Below the pieces are notes generated by a model. The model was not told the origin of the DNA, did not search any database, and saw nothing but the letters and a program-made list of their open reading frames with translations. 37,436 nucleotides of DNA, from assembly GCA_945903675.1 (NCBI GenBank), contig CAMDOP010000002.1, positions 1 to 37,436 on the forward strand, given 5' to 3'. The DNA comes from Crenothrix polyspora (lineage in GTDB: Bacteria; Pseudomonadota; Gammaproteobacteria; Methylococcales; Methylomonadaceae). Made by a program: the position numbers and the translations under genes. Every line of letters begins with the position of its first letter. Positions within the stretch are counted from its first letter, which is position 1. This document shows positions 7,422 through 16,297 of the stretch, one piece after another.

Positions 7422-8582
7422 TTAAAGATCCAGCATTTCGAGAGCTAAATTAGCCATGTTAGTTGATCCGCCACCTTGCCCGAGTAACTCTTTAACTAAA
7501 AGTAAATCTGCGCGCATGGTATCTGCGTAAGATTTATCTAGCAAAATACGTTTTATTTCTATAACGATATGCTCGGGAGTCGCGTCGTGTTGAATCAATT
7601 CTTTAATAGCAAGTTTGCCTAAAACAATATTGGGCAAACCTATAAATGGCGTATTAACTAACCATCGACCTAGCCAATAAGTTATCGATGTTAATTTATA
7701 AGTAATAACCATAGGTATGGACATTAAAGCGACTTCTAATGTAGCCGTTCCTGAGGTGGTCATGATTGCATCACAACATTGCATGACATCATAAGGCTGG
7801 TTTTTAATCACGGTGATACGAGAGGCTGAGGCACTTAAATATTCGTTTAATAAATTATCAGTTATAGAGTCAGCTTGAGGCAATATAAACTGAACTTCAG
7901 CTATCTCGGTTTGTAATTGTTCAGCTGCGTCTAACATAATTGGCAATAACCGCTTTATTTCGTTGGCACGACTGCCCGGCAGTAAACCAATAATAGGTTT
8001 GTGTTCAACTAAGCCAAAACGAAGGCAGTTTTCAGCTCGAGTATGGTTGGCATGGACTTTATCAACGGAAGGGTGTCCGACATAACGCACAGGTACTTGC
8101 TCGGCATCATAGTAAGCGGTTTCAAAAGGGAAGATCACTGCCATCATATCAATAGCTTTACCATAAGTCTTTACCCGACCAGGACGCCAGGCCCAGACTT
8201 GTGGGCTGACATAAAACAGTACTTTGATACCTTGCTGTTTGGCAAAACGCGCCAATTTTAGATTAAATTCTTTATAATCTACGCACACGAGTAAATCGGG
8301 TCGCTCGGTAAGCAAGAGCTGTTGCATGAGTGTTAATGCCCTACGAATTTCACCATAGTGCTTAATGACTTCAACCACACCAATAACACCAATACCTGCT
8401 GAATCATAATGTATATCGATACCCGCTAGTGCCATTTTTACTCCACCCATGCCGATGCCTTTAATAGTGGGCTGCTGAACTTTCAGCTCCAAAAACATAT
8501 TAGCTGCGTGCTGGTCGCCAGAGGATTCACCCGCACTAAAGAGTAATGTTGGCGGGTTCTTAAATGGGATATGAGCGTTCAT
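7422..8582 (-). CDS. lpxB: Lipid-A-disaccharide synthase LpxB
   Basis: A 386-residue GT19 glycosyltransferase that joins UDP-2,3-diacyl-hexosamine and lipid X into the lipid A disaccharide at the inner membrane. It shows the family marks: FSAGESSGDQHAA near the N-terminus, KGIGMGG, VSPQVWAWRPGRV, the phosphate-binding LLPGSRANEI, and MTTSGTATLE in the C-terminal half. Length is typical. It is the last gene of a minus-strand operon, 28 bases after the aminotransferase gene. Its neighbours predict that the sugar it handles carries a 3-amino group (see the next two genes). Confidence 0.96.
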   Translation of the reverse strand: MNAHIPFKNPPTLLFSAGESSGDQHAANMFLELKVQQPTIKGIGMGGVKMALAGIDIHYDSAGIGVIGVVEVIKHYGEIRRALTLMQQLLLTERPDLLVCVDYKEFNLKLARFAKQQGIKVLFYVSPQVWAWRPGRVKTYGKAIDMMAVIFPFETAYYDAEQVPVRYVGHPSVDKVHANHTRAENCLRFGLVEHKPIIGLLPGSRANEIKRLLPIMLDAAEQLQTEIAEVQFILPQADSITDNLLNEYLSASASRITVIKNQPYDVMQCCDAIMTTSGTATLEVALMSIPMVITYKLTSITYWLGRWLVNTPFIGLPNIVLGKLAIKELIQHDATPEHIVIEIKRILLDKSYADTMRADLLLVKELLGQGGGSTNMANLALEMLDL

Positions 8583-8610
8583 TTTAATTGAAGTACAAAG
8601 TCTTAGCTGA

Positions 8611-9708
8611 CTATGCTTTCAAAACACCTCTAATAATATCAACAATTTTGTGAATATCTTCATCACTCAGGAAAGGACAAATCGGCAAAGAAAAACATGT
8701 GGTTGAAACGTGTTCGGTGACCGGTAAGCTTAAATTTACACATTCTTCTTTAAAGACCTTTTGTTGATGTAACGGTACGGGGTAATAAACAGCGCAGGCT
8801 ATTTCTTGCGCCTGTAAGGCTTGCATTATTTCGTCACGGTGATCAGATAATAAGGTGTATTGATGATAAACATGTACACCCAAGCCATCTTCATAGGGGG
8901 TAATGAGTGGTAAATCCGCCATTAGTTCTGAATATAAATGAGCGACATGACGACGCGCCTGATTGTATTGATCGATGCGTTTTAATTTGGCTCGTAAAAT
9001 GACTGCCTGCATTTCATCGAGACGACTGTTATAACCAATCACATCATGGTAGTAGCGTACATCTGAGCCGTGATTACGAAGTTGCTTTATTTTAGCGGCG
9101 GTTTCATCTGAGTTAGTAACCACTAAACCGCCATCACCAAATGCACCTAGATTTTTACTGGGGAAAAAACTATAGCCTCCAGCATGGCCTATTGCACCAG
9201 TTTGTTTGCCATTAATGCTGGCACCAAACGACTGACAAGCATCTTCGATTAATTTTAAGTGATACTGTTCACAAAGCTGCAATAGCTCTGTCATGTCTGC
9301 AGGCTGACCAAACAGATGTACCGGCATAATGGCTTTAGTTCTGGGGGTAATAGCCTGTTCTATTGCTTCTGGTGAAATATTGAAGGTTCTAGGATCAATA
9401 TCAACAAAAACTGGAATAGCCCCCACATATTTAATCGCTTCTGCGGTAGCTATAAACGTAAATGCACTGGTAATGACTTCATCACCCGCACCTATACCTT
9501 CGGCAATTAATGCTAAATGTAAAGCGTCAGTACCATTAGCAACGCCAATAGCATGTTTGACACCTAGATAAGCAGCAGCTTCCTTTTCGAAAGCTTGTAC
9601 ATTGGGGCCTAATATAAAAGCACAGTTTTCTATTGTTTCAGCCAAGCCACGCTCAACTTCATCTTTAATTTCAACATATTGAGCTTTCAGATTTACCATG
9701 GGGATCAT
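8611..9708 (-). CDS. gnnB: DegT/DnrJ/EryC1 aminotransferase, probable GnnB
   Basis: A 365-residue PLP-dependent sugar aminotransferase. The family signature is clear: GVANGTDALHLAL near residue 60, the aspartate of LIEDACQSFGA (PLP ring nitrogen), and the Schiff-base lysine in GYSFFPSKNLGAFGDGG. It sits between a Gfo/Idh/MocA dehydrogenase and lpxB. In Acidithiobacillus ferrooxidans this pair, GnnA and GnnB, oxidises and then transaminates C3 of UDP-GlcNAc to give UDP-GlcNAc3N for lipid A with four amide-linked acyl chains. The identity here rests on that context. Without it the protein could serve other amino-sugar pathways, such as O-antigen. An AAGG site precedes the ATG at 9708. Confidence 0.85.
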   Translation of the reverse strand: MIPMVNLKAQYVEIKDEVERGLAETIENCAFILGPNVQAFEKEAAAYLGVKHAIGVANGTDALHLALIAEGIGAGDEVITSAFTFIATAEAIKYVGAIPVFVDIDPRTFNISPEAIEQAITPRTKAIMPVHLFGQPADMTELLQLCEQYHLKLIEDACQSFGASINGKQTGAIGHAGGYSFFPSKNLGAFGDGGLVVTNSDETAAKIKQLRNHGSDVRYYHDVIGYNSRLDEMQAVILRAKLKRIDQYNQARRHVAHLYSELMADLPLITPYEDGLGVHVYHQYTLLSDHRDEIMQALQAQEIACAVYYPVPLHQQKVFKEECVNLSLPVTEHVSTTCFSLPICPFLSDEDIHKIVDIIRGVLKA

Positions 9709-9799
9709 GTTTTATTGCCTTATATTTATGAGTAGACGTGTTTCTAGGAATGAATGTATTTAACTATTAGTAACGGAAGTCGTGATTAGCTTATTTTAA

Positions 9800-10750
9800 C
9801 TATTTATCACCTAGCAACTGCGTAATGTGTATCGCTGTTGCCAATGCGCGTCTACCGGCTTCACCAGAAACTAAGGGTGGATGTCCCGTTTGAATACAAT
9901 TGATAAAATGTTTGATTTCTTCAAGCAGAGCATCGCCGCCTTCGAAAACAGATTCTTCTGTTTCTATTTCAGGAATACCTGGAAACATTTCTTTGCTGCC
10001 TGTGCGGTATTTGTTTAATACCCGATTTTGAAAATCTACAGAGATATAGGAGCTAGGTCTAAATAAACGCATCTTACGTTCCAGCTTCATACTAATTCGG
10101 CTTGCGGTGACATTTGCCACGCAGCCATTTTTGAATAGTATTCTGGCATTAGCAATATCAGTGCCCTGAGTCAAAACAGCAGTGCCGCTGGCATCAATCC
10201 GCTCAATTTCAGAATCAACTAACGCTAAAATGATATCAATGTCGTGGATCATTAAATCTAAAACTACACTGACATCATTTGCTCTAGGATTAAAAGGTGA
10301 TAGTCGATGTGATTCTATAAACAGAGGTTTTTCATCCTTATCTAAAGCTAATACGGCAGAATTAAAACGTTCTAAATGACCTACTTGCAAAATAAGATTT
10401 TTAGTTTTGGCGATGGCGATTAATTCATCGGCTTCGGCAACTGTAACGGTAATTGGTTTCTCAACCAAAACATGGGTGCCAGCATTTAGAAAATCCTTGG
10501 ATACTTGATGATGCAGAGTCGTTGGAACCACAATACTGACGGCATCTACATGACCTAGCAATGAGTGATAATCTGTTAATGCGCGCGCATTATGCTTATC
10601 TGCAACCGCTTTAGCAGCCTCTTCATTGATATCGACAACTGCAACCAACTCACAATCGGGTAATGAGGCATATTTTTCTGCATGGAATTTACCCAAATAG
10701 CCAGTACCAATAACGGCACATTTTAATTTCTTCATTTGCTTTAATGACAT
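9800..10750 (-). CDS. gnnA: Gfo/Idh/MocA oxidoreductase, probable GnnA
   Basis: A 316-residue NAD-dependent sugar dehydrogenase. The Rossmann motif reads AVIGTGYLGKFHAEKY, the second block is VDAVSIVVPTTLH, and the family's EKP motif is in HVLVEKPITV; HDIDIILAL follows in the C-terminal domain. Lying directly upstream of the aminotransferase and lpxB, it fits GnnA, which oxidises the 3-hydroxyl of UDP-GlcNAc. The annotated ATG at 10750 gives MSLKQMKK; the ATG at 10735 is equally plausible, and neither has a strong ribosome site. It is the first gene of the probable three-gene operon, and the copper ATPase upstream ends about 120 bases away. The chain of gnnA, gnnB and lpxB is the best support for the specific name. 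Confidence 0.82.
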   Translation of the reverse strand: MSLKQMKKLKCAVIGTGYLGKFHAEKYASLPDCELVAVVDINEEAAKAVADKHNARALTDYHSLLGHVDAVSIVVPTTLHHQVSKDFLNAGTHVLVEKPITVTVAEADELIAIAKTKNLILQVGHLERFNSAVLALDKDEKPLFIESHRLSPFNPRANDVSVVLDLMIHDIDIILALVDSEIERIDASGTAVLTQGTDIANARILFKNGCVANVTASRISMKLERKMRLFRPSSYISVDFQNRVLNKYRTGSKEMFPGIPEIETEESVFEGGDALLEEIKHFINCIQTGHPPLVSGEAGRRALATAIHITQLLGDK

Positions 10751-10868
10751 TCAATTTAACGTAAGCCGAAGAGGGTCTTATAACAATGATGTTATCAGCA
10801 GTGAACTGTTCGGTGATGGCGCTAGCTGCGTATTGTAATCTATCAGGATTTAATCATAAACTTTATGT

Positions 10869-13097
10869 CTACTTTATCCAACGCAAGCGGTTGGCATTAG
10901 TTACTACGGTTACAGAAGATAAGGCCATAGCCGCACCTGCAATCATCGGATTTAATAAGATACCAAACAAGGGATAAAGCACACCCGCAGCAATAGGAAT
11001 ACTGATGGTGTTATAGAAAAAAGCTCCGATTAGATTTTGTTTTATATTAATAATTGTTGCTCTTGATAAAGCAATCACCTCTGGGATTTTTAACAACGAG
11101 CCCTGCAGTATGACAATATCTGCACTCTCAATGGCAATGTCGGTACCTGTACCTATCGCCATACCAACATTGGCTTGCGCCAATGCAGGCGCATCATTAA
11201 TGCCATCGCCGACCATAGCTACTATTTCACCTTGTTGCTGTAACTCTTCTACCACAGTCGCCTTATCTTGAGGTAATACTTGAGCTCTAACTTCAGAAAT
11301 CCCCGCTTGTTTAGCAATAGCATGTGCGGTTATTTGATTGTCGCCCGTCACCATAATAATACGCAAACCAAGTTCTTTAAGTTGTTGTATTGCAAGAGCC
11401 GAGTCTTTTTTTATAGGGTCAGAGACAGCAATAATGCCGACAATTTTATCATTCACCGCTAACAACATGGGTGTTTGACCTAGGGCAGACAGTTTTTCTA
11501 ATTTATTGTTGTAACGAGTAAATTTAATACCTTTAGTGTCCATCAAGGCTTTATTGCCGAATAGTACTTGCTGTTCATTGATGGTTGCTGTCACTCCAAA
11601 GCCGGGTATTGCTATAAATCCCTGGCTTTTGTTTAAGGTAAGTTGTCTATTTGCCGCTGCGGCTACAATAGCGGCAGCCAACGGGTGTTCAGAACCAGAT
11701 TCTATGCTCGCGGCCCATTGTAAGATTTGATCTTCCGTGAACTCATCAATGGCTATAATGCTTGAAACAATGGGCTTGCCTTCTGTCACGGTACCCGTTT
11801 TATCGAGAATTAAGCAGCTAAGTTTTCCTGCCGTTTGTAGCGCGTCTCCTTTACGAATTAGGATGCCTGATTGTGCGGCTCTGCCCACGGCTACCATCAC
11901 AGAAATCGGTGTTGCTAAGCCTAATGCACAGGGGCAAGCAATCACTAATACTGTCATAGAGGTGACAAAGGCATAGCCTAATGAAGGTTCCGGCCCAAAG
12001 GTAAGCCAGCTCAGAAAAGTTAAAGCTGAAATAACGAGCACTGTGGGTACAAAAACACTAGATATTTTATCAGCTAAACGAGCGAGTTCAGGTTTGCTAT
12101 TTTGAGCTTGCCTAACACTGGCAACAATTTGTGCTAAGGCCGTATCACGCCCTATACGTGTTGCCTTAAATAGAAAGCTGCCCGTTTGATTGATAGTGCC
12201 GGCCACAACTTCATGGCCAATTATTTTTTCTACGGGTATGGGTTCACCCGTTAACATTGACTCATTGACCGTCGAATGGCCCTCCAACAAAATACCGTCG
12301 ACTGCAATTTTTTCACCGGGTCTGACGCGTAAAATATCACCTAAACCAACTTGTTCGATGGGTATGTCTATTTCCTCTGCGTTTCGGATAACGCGAGCTG
12401 TACGAGGTTGTAAGCCAATGAGTTGTCGAATGGCACTAGATGTTTTACCTCTAGCTAAGGTTTCTAAAGCTGTGCCAAGATTAATAAAAGCTAATATGAC
12501 AACGGCGGCTTCAAAATAGGCATGCTTAGCTAAGGTAGGCAAGACATCAGCATAATCAATCACTATGCAGGAGTATAGCCATGCAGAACCTGTCCCTAAT
12601 GCAATCAAAGTGTCCATATTGGCTTGTCTTAGGCTAAGAGACTTGATTGCGCCACTATAAAAGTGCCAGCCAGAATAAATTAATATTGCTAAAGTAAGTA
12701 AGGCAATTTCAGGCCAAAGCCATAGGCCAGCAGATGAGCCGATTTCAGGCAGCCAGCTTAAATGTTCAGCGGCCATTAATAAAGCACCAAAAGCACCTGC
12801 AACAATCGCTTTTTTCATTAAGGATCGATAGCGCTGTAATTCTTGCTCTTCTTGTTCGGAGGGATCTTGAATACCTTCCATCACTGCAGCGTCGAAACCA
12901 GCGTCTTTAGCCGCTTTCTTTAAGGCGTGTAGATCTGCTTGGCCTTTTATGGTCGCTGTATGATCAGCAAAATTAACGCTAACAAAGGTAACGCCTTCGA
13001 CTGCCGCTAAAGCACTTTCAATAGCGCTAACACAGCCTGCGCAACGCATACCTAGAATAGATAACCGTGTCTCGTTAACAGTGTTTTCTGTACTCAT
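10869..13097 (-). CDS. copA: Copper-translocating P1B-type ATPase CopA
   Basis: A 742-residue P-type ATPase that exports Cu(I). One N-terminal heavy-metal domain carries GMRCAGC (Cys19 and Cys22). Eight membrane helices include the transport motif CPC (388-390, in IACPCALGLATP). The actuator motif is TGEP, the phosphorylated Asp is in DKTGTVTEG (432), the nucleotide-binding HP motif is in SGSEHPLAAAI, and the hinge is MVGDGINDAPAL. One metal-binding domain with CPC and Asn/Tyr/Met-Ser-Ser-type distal motifs (ALSSVTVVTNANRLR at the end) suits the P1B-1 copper class. It is the second gene after copZ, 36 bases away. Copper export matters especially in methanotrophs, whose particulate methane monooxygenase needs high copper. 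Confidence 0.94.
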   Translation of the reverse strand: MSTENTVNETRLSILGMRCAGCVSAIESALAAVEGVTFVSVNFADHTATIKGQADLHALKKAAKDAGFDAAVMEGIQDPSEQEEQELQRYRSLMKKAIVAGAFGALLMAAEHLSWLPEIGSSAGLWLWPEIALLTLAILIYSGWHFYSGAIKSLSLRQANMDTLIALGTGSAWLYSCIVIDYADVLPTLAKHAYFEAAVVILAFINLGTALETLARGKTSSAIRQLIGLQPRTARVIRNAEEIDIPIEQVGLGDILRVRPGEKIAVDGILLEGHSTVNESMLTGEPIPVEKIIGHEVVAGTINQTGSFLFKATRIGRDTALAQIVASVRQAQNSKPELARLADKISSVFVPTVLVISALTFLSWLTFGPEPSLGYAFVTSMTVLVIACPCALGLATPISVMVAVGRAAQSGILIRKGDALQTAGKLSCLILDKTGTVTEGKPIVSSIIAIDEFTEDQILQWAASIESGSEHPLAAAIVAAAANRQLTLNKSQGFIAIPGFGVTATINEQQVLFGNKALMDTKGIKFTRYNNKLEKLSALGQTPMLLAVNDKIVGIIAVSDPIKKDSALAIQQLKELGLRIIMVTGDNQITAHAIAKQAGISEVRAQVLPQDKATVVEELQQQGEIVAMVGDGINDAPALAQANVGMAIGTGTDIAIESADIVILQGSLLKIPEVIALSRATIINIKQNLIGAFFYNTISIPIAAGVLYPLFGILLNPMIAGAAMALSSVTVVTNANRLRWIK

Positions 13098-13133
13098 AGT
13101 ACTTTACCTGTGTGCAGTGTTAGTTGATGGGAT

Positions 13134-13340
13134 TTATACCTCAAAACCAGCGTCTTTAATAGCGGATTTTATGGTAGCGATATCAGTCAGTTCGTTATTA
13201 TAATCAATGCTTACTTCATTGTTTTTAGCCGATGCCGTTACTGAAATAACACCTGAAATAGCACTAAGCTTTTCGATAATGTTGGCTTCACAACCGCCAC
13301 ATTTCATGCCGGTTACCGTTAATGTAAGTGATTCAATCAT
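13134..13340 (-). CDS. copZ: Copper chaperone CopZ-like, single HMA domain
   Basis: A 68-residue heavy-metal-associated domain protein. The metal site is GMKCGGCEANI (CxxC), followed by the usual pattern IEKLSAISGVISVTASAKNNEVSIDY and a closing AIKDAGFEV. It starts at an ATG preceded 8 bases upstream by AAGGAGG, a near-ideal ribosome site at 13349-13355. It probably hands Cu(I) to CopA, encoded next on the same strand. A MerR-type CueR operator was looked for upstream (13356-13516) and not recognised. Confidence 0.92.
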   Translation of the reverse strand: MIESLTLTVTGMKCGGCEANIIEKLSAISGVISVTASAKNNEVSIDYNNELTDIATIKSAIKDAGFEV

Positions 13341-13516
13341 TTCTATTTCCTCCTTATTAATAAGGGCGATTATAGACTTTCAGGTAAATAATTTCCAAAA
13401 CATTAAAAACACTTATGAAGATAGTCTAAAATGTGAGTATGTAAATAGGATATAGTGATTCAAATAGCATGGATCTATGCTAAATCAATCAGATTTAAGG
13501 GTAAACCTAACTATTA

Positions 13517-15520
13517 ATGTCCAAATTAAATCCCCAACAACAAACCGCAGTTAAAGCGATAGACCAGCCCTTATTAGTGCTAGCCGGTGCTGGTAGTGGT
13601 AAAACGCGAGTTATTACTGAAAAAATCGCTTATCTCATCAAGCAAGGCTTACCAGCCCGGCATATTGCGGCGCTGACTTTTACCAATAAAGCCGCTAGAG
13701 AAATGAAAAGTCGAGTTTCTAAGCTGATTGATAGTTCTGAGACTCGAGGTTTACGCGTGTCTACGTTTCATTCCTTAGGGCTGGATATTTTGCGTAAGGA
13801 GCATAAGGTCTTAGCTTACAAAGCTGCCATTACCCTGTTTGATGAGCAAGATAAACAAACTTTGTTAAAGAGTTTGGTTAATTACGGAGCAAAAGATTGT
13901 GATATCGACAATATCGATCGCTATGCTCAACAAATTGGGCAATGGAAGAATGCGTTTGTAACTCCAGATCAGGCGCTAAGTTCGGCAACGCCAGATCAAC
14001 ATCCCATAGCCGGGCTATACCAAGAATATACGCGTAGCCTAAAAGCCTATAATGCCGTCGATTTTGATGATCTGATTTTATTGCCAGTCTTGTTGTTTCA
14101 ACAGCATCGAGAGGTCTTAGAAAAATGGCAGAATAAGATTCGTTATTTGTTGGTGGACGAATATCAGGATACTAATATCACCCAATACCAGTTAATTAAA
14201 TTGCTGGCGGGTAGCTTGGGCCGTTTTACAGTGGTGGGTGATGATGATCAGTCTATTTATGCATGGCGAGGTGCGCAGCCAGAGAACTTAGTGCAATTGC
14301 AAAAAGATTACACACGACTGCAAGTTATTAAGCTGGAACAGAATTATCGATCAACCGGTCGCATCCTTAAAGTGGCTAATCATTTGATCGCCAATAATCC
14401 GCATGTCTTTGAAAAACGCTTATGGAGTGAACTGGGTTATGGTGATGCCCTGCGTGTACTAAGCCATAGAAATGATCAGGTTGAAGCGCAACAAGTTGTT
14501 TCTGAAATTATTCATCATAAATTTAAAACAGGTGGTCGATATCAAGATTATGCGATTTTATATCGTGGCAATCATCAATCTAGGTTGTTTGAACAAGGAT
14601 TGAGAGAAAATAACATCCCTTATTTAATAAGTGGTAGCTCATCGTTTTTTAATAATCCCGAAATTAAAGACATACTCGCTTATTTACGATTATTTGTTAA
14701 TCAGGATGATGATGCCGCTTATTTACGCATCATTAATACACCTAAGCGCGAAATAGGGCCGACTACCTTAGAAAAGTTAGGTACTTATGCGAATGAGCGA
14801 CACATTAGTTTATTTGCAGCAAGCGTGGAGATGGGCTTAAGGCTAAAACTATCTGAAAAATCAATTCTCAGATTACAGAAGTTTTATGATTGGGTGCTTG
14901 ATACTGCCGCTCAAATTGAGCGCGGAGATACTTTTGTTGTGATAGAGCAGGCTATAAGTCACATAGCTTATGAGCAATTCTTAAAAGAAAATAGTAAAAG
15001 TACCGAATCTGCCGCGCGAAAAATGAAGAATGTTAATGAGCTGGTTGAGTGGCTTAAACGTATTGCTGATAAAGACACGGATGTACAAAAATCCTTAGCT
15101 GAAATGGTTTCTAAAATTATGCTAATGGATATCATGGAGCGTAACCAAGAAGAGGAATCTACTGACCAAGTGAGCTTAATGACTTTACATGCGGCAAAAG
15201 GCCTAGAGTTTCCTCATGTTTTTTTAATTGGTATAGAAGAAAATATCTTGCCTCATCAAAGCAGTATAGAAGCTGATAATATAGAAGAAGAAAGGCGTTT
15301 AGCTTATGTAGGTATCACTCGTGCTCAGCGTACTTGTACCTTTAGTTATTGCACCCATCGCAAACGATACGGTGAAATTACTGAATGTGAGCCTAGTCGA
15401 TTTTTAAATGAATTGCCGGCCGATGATTTGGAATGGGTTAATAAAAAGCAACTCACGCCAGAAGTCATTAAAGAGCGAGGCAAGGCCAATTTAGCCAATT
15501 TAAAAACCATGTTATCTTAA
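13517..15520 (+). CDS. rep: ATP-dependent DNA helicase Rep
   Basis: A 667-residue UvrD-family 3'-5' helicase that clears proteins ahead of replication forks and restarts them. Motifs appear in order: LNPQQQTAVKAID (Q motif), LAGAGSGKTRVI (Walker A), ALTFTNKAAREMKSR (Ia), LLVDEYQDTN (Walker B, motif II), VVGDDDQSIYAWRGA (III), LEQNYRSTGRIL (IV), LMTLHAAKGLEFPHV (V) and VGITRAQR (VI). The length is close to the roughly 670 residues of Rep. The ATG at 13517 gives a typical MSKLNPQQ start. The gene diverges from copZ and is monocistronic; downstream lies the repeat-rich region. Confidence 0.96.
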   Translation: MSKLNPQQQTAVKAIDQPLLVLAGAGSGKTRVITEKIAYLIKQGLPARHIAALTFTNKAAREMKSRVSKLIDSSETRGLRVSTFHSLGLDILRKEHKVLAYKAAITLFDEQDKQTLLKSLVNYGAKDCDIDNIDRYAQQIGQWKNAFVTPDQALSSATPDQHPIAGLYQEYTRSLKAYNAVDFDDLILLPVLLFQQHREVLEKWQNKIRYLLVDEYQDTNITQYQLIKLLAGSLGRFTVVGDDDQSIYAWRGAQPENLVQLQKDYTRLQVIKLEQNYRSTGRILKVANHLIANNPHVFEKRLWSELGYGDALRVLSHRNDQVEAQQVVSEIIHHKFKTGGRYQDYAILYRGNHQSRLFEQGLRENNIPYLISGSSSFFNNPEIKDILAYLRLFVNQDDDAAYLRIINTPKREIGPTTLEKLGTYANERHISLFAASVEMGLRLKLSEKSILRLQKFYDWVLDTAAQIERGDTFVVIEQAISHIAYEQFLKENSKSTESAARKMKNVNELVEWLKRIADKDTDVQKSLAEMVSKIMLMDIMERNQEEESTDQVSLMTLHAAKGLEFPHVFLIGIEENILPHQSSIEADNIEEERRLAYVGITRAQRTCTFSYCTHRKRYGEITECEPSRFLNELPADDLEWVNKKQLTPEVIKERGKANLANLKTMLS

Positions 15521-15569
15521 GAAATCTTATTGTTGTTCTTGTTCAGTGGTCTCGATAGTTATTCTTTAA

Positions 15570-15674
15570 TCATTTCGTGCCCAGCAACTCTTTACCGTTA
15601 TCGGTGGTAATTGTTAAGGTCTTATCCATATAGGGTTTGAGTAACATAATAGTTTCGGCGGTCACGACTTCTGT
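15570..15674 (-). pseudogene. IS30-type transposase remnant
   Basis: A 35-codon frame reading TEVVTAETIMLLKPYM and then TLTITTDNGKELLGTK before a stop. The block with TIT-DNGKE matches the second catalytic aspartate region of IS30-family transposases, where the usual text is close to TIT(S/F)DNGKEF. The start and the rest of the enzyme are missing. It directly abuts the IS5-type remnant. Confidence 0.6.
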
Positions 15675-15675
15675 G

Positions 15676-15858
15676 TGCATCCGTATCTTTTTGTCGTTAC
15701 TTGGCTTGAATTTCTGGTTTTCCCCAAGCGTCAGGTATTTGGCCGACATGAATTACGGCATTTTCTTCATGTCTATTGCTTTGCTTAGGTACTTCTATAA
15801 ATCTGGCATCCATCATTTGCCCTGCACGAATCCCGTAACCTTGCGATGCGAGTTGATG
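15676..15858 (-). pseudogene. IS5-family transposase remnant
   Basis: About 60 codons on the minus strand, reading GQMMDARFIEVPKQSNRHEE, then GQIPDAWG and, after an in-frame TAA (15697-15699), RQKDTDA. In IS5-family transposases the segment (V/M)DA-x-(F/I)-(I/V)-E-(V/A)-P-(K/R)-Q-x-N is followed by a GxxP block and RQKDxDARW, so order and spacing match. The first catalytic Asp is kept. Both ends are missing and the reading frame is broken, so it is inactive. Confidence 0.75.
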
Positions 15859-15859
15859 T

Positions 15860-15895
15860 AACGATGCGCTTCACTGTCGTTCAGCGCATCCTATC
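15860..15895 (-). repeat. REP-type arm, relative of the hairpin at 34785
   Basis: On the minus strand this reads GATGCGCTGAACGACAG, then TGAAGCGCATCG. The same words occur in the left arm of the hairpin at 34785-34858. GATGCGCT and AGCGCATC can also pair locally. It marks the 5' break of the IS5 remnant. Confidence 0.6.
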
Positions 15896-15913
15896 AAATG
15901 TCTCCTAGTTTAC

Positions 15914-16021
15914 TGGTTCCCAAGCTCTGCTTGGGAACCAAAAAGCAGCAAGCTCTAGCTTGCTTTATTCGGAAAGCTAGAGCTTTCAGGGTCTCATTCC
16001 CAAGCAGAGCTTGGGAATGAG
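15914..16021. repeat. Cluster of four short perfect hairpins
   Basis: Four palindromes lie in 108 bases: 15914-15940 (arms TGGTTCCCAAGC, spacer TCT), 15947-15964 (AGCAAGCT, spacer CT), 15972-15987 (GAAAGCT, spacer AG) and 15993-16021 (CTCATTCCCAAGC, spacer AGA). The outer two share the core TTCCCAAGC/GCTTGGGAA, and their spacers are reverse complements, so they are inverted copies of one element. A further partial copy, TTGGGAATGAG, follows at about 16028. Confidence 0.8.
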
Positions 16022-16242
16022 TAGTAAGTTGGGAATGAGCGGATTTCTGGCTTTCTCTTGATGCTTTAGTTAGGGGGCAACGACAGGCTGAACTTGTCAA
16101 GATACAGGGCGAGTTGCCCTCATATAGAGCTGTCAACTATCTAACGAAAGCGGCCATACGGGGGTAAAAATTGACGATATGGGGGCATATGCACTTGTAT
16201 CTGCACCATAAGAGAGCCTTCATGTTACAAACGACAGCTCGG

Positions 16243-16297
16243 TTACCCCGCATATAGACCTTTATCTTGCTAAGTTAAAGGTCTATATGCGGGGTAA
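16243..16297. repeat. Perfect 22-base inverted repeat
   Basis: Arms at 16243-16264 and 16276-16297 are exact reverse complements (TTACCCCGCATATAGACC plus TTTA), separated by 11 bases. Neither strand has a T-run after the stem, so it is not an ordinary terminator. It could be the folded end of a small mobile element or a protein-binding site. Confidence 0.85.

Noticed and set aside
12190..12519. 109-codon plus-strand ORF inside copA
   Set aside because: It is the antisense frame of a clear P-type ATPase with all motifs; no ribosome site or known domain.
13341..13516. CueR-type operator before copZ
   Set aside because: No dyad of the expected form was found by eye in the gap.
15637..15861. 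74-codon plus-strand ORF after rep
   Set aside because: The opposite strand carries recognisable transposase remnants, so this frame is their shadow.
15894..16136. 80-codon minus-strand ORF
   Set aside because: It runs through the hairpin cluster; its sequence is explained by palindromes, and there is no ribosome site.
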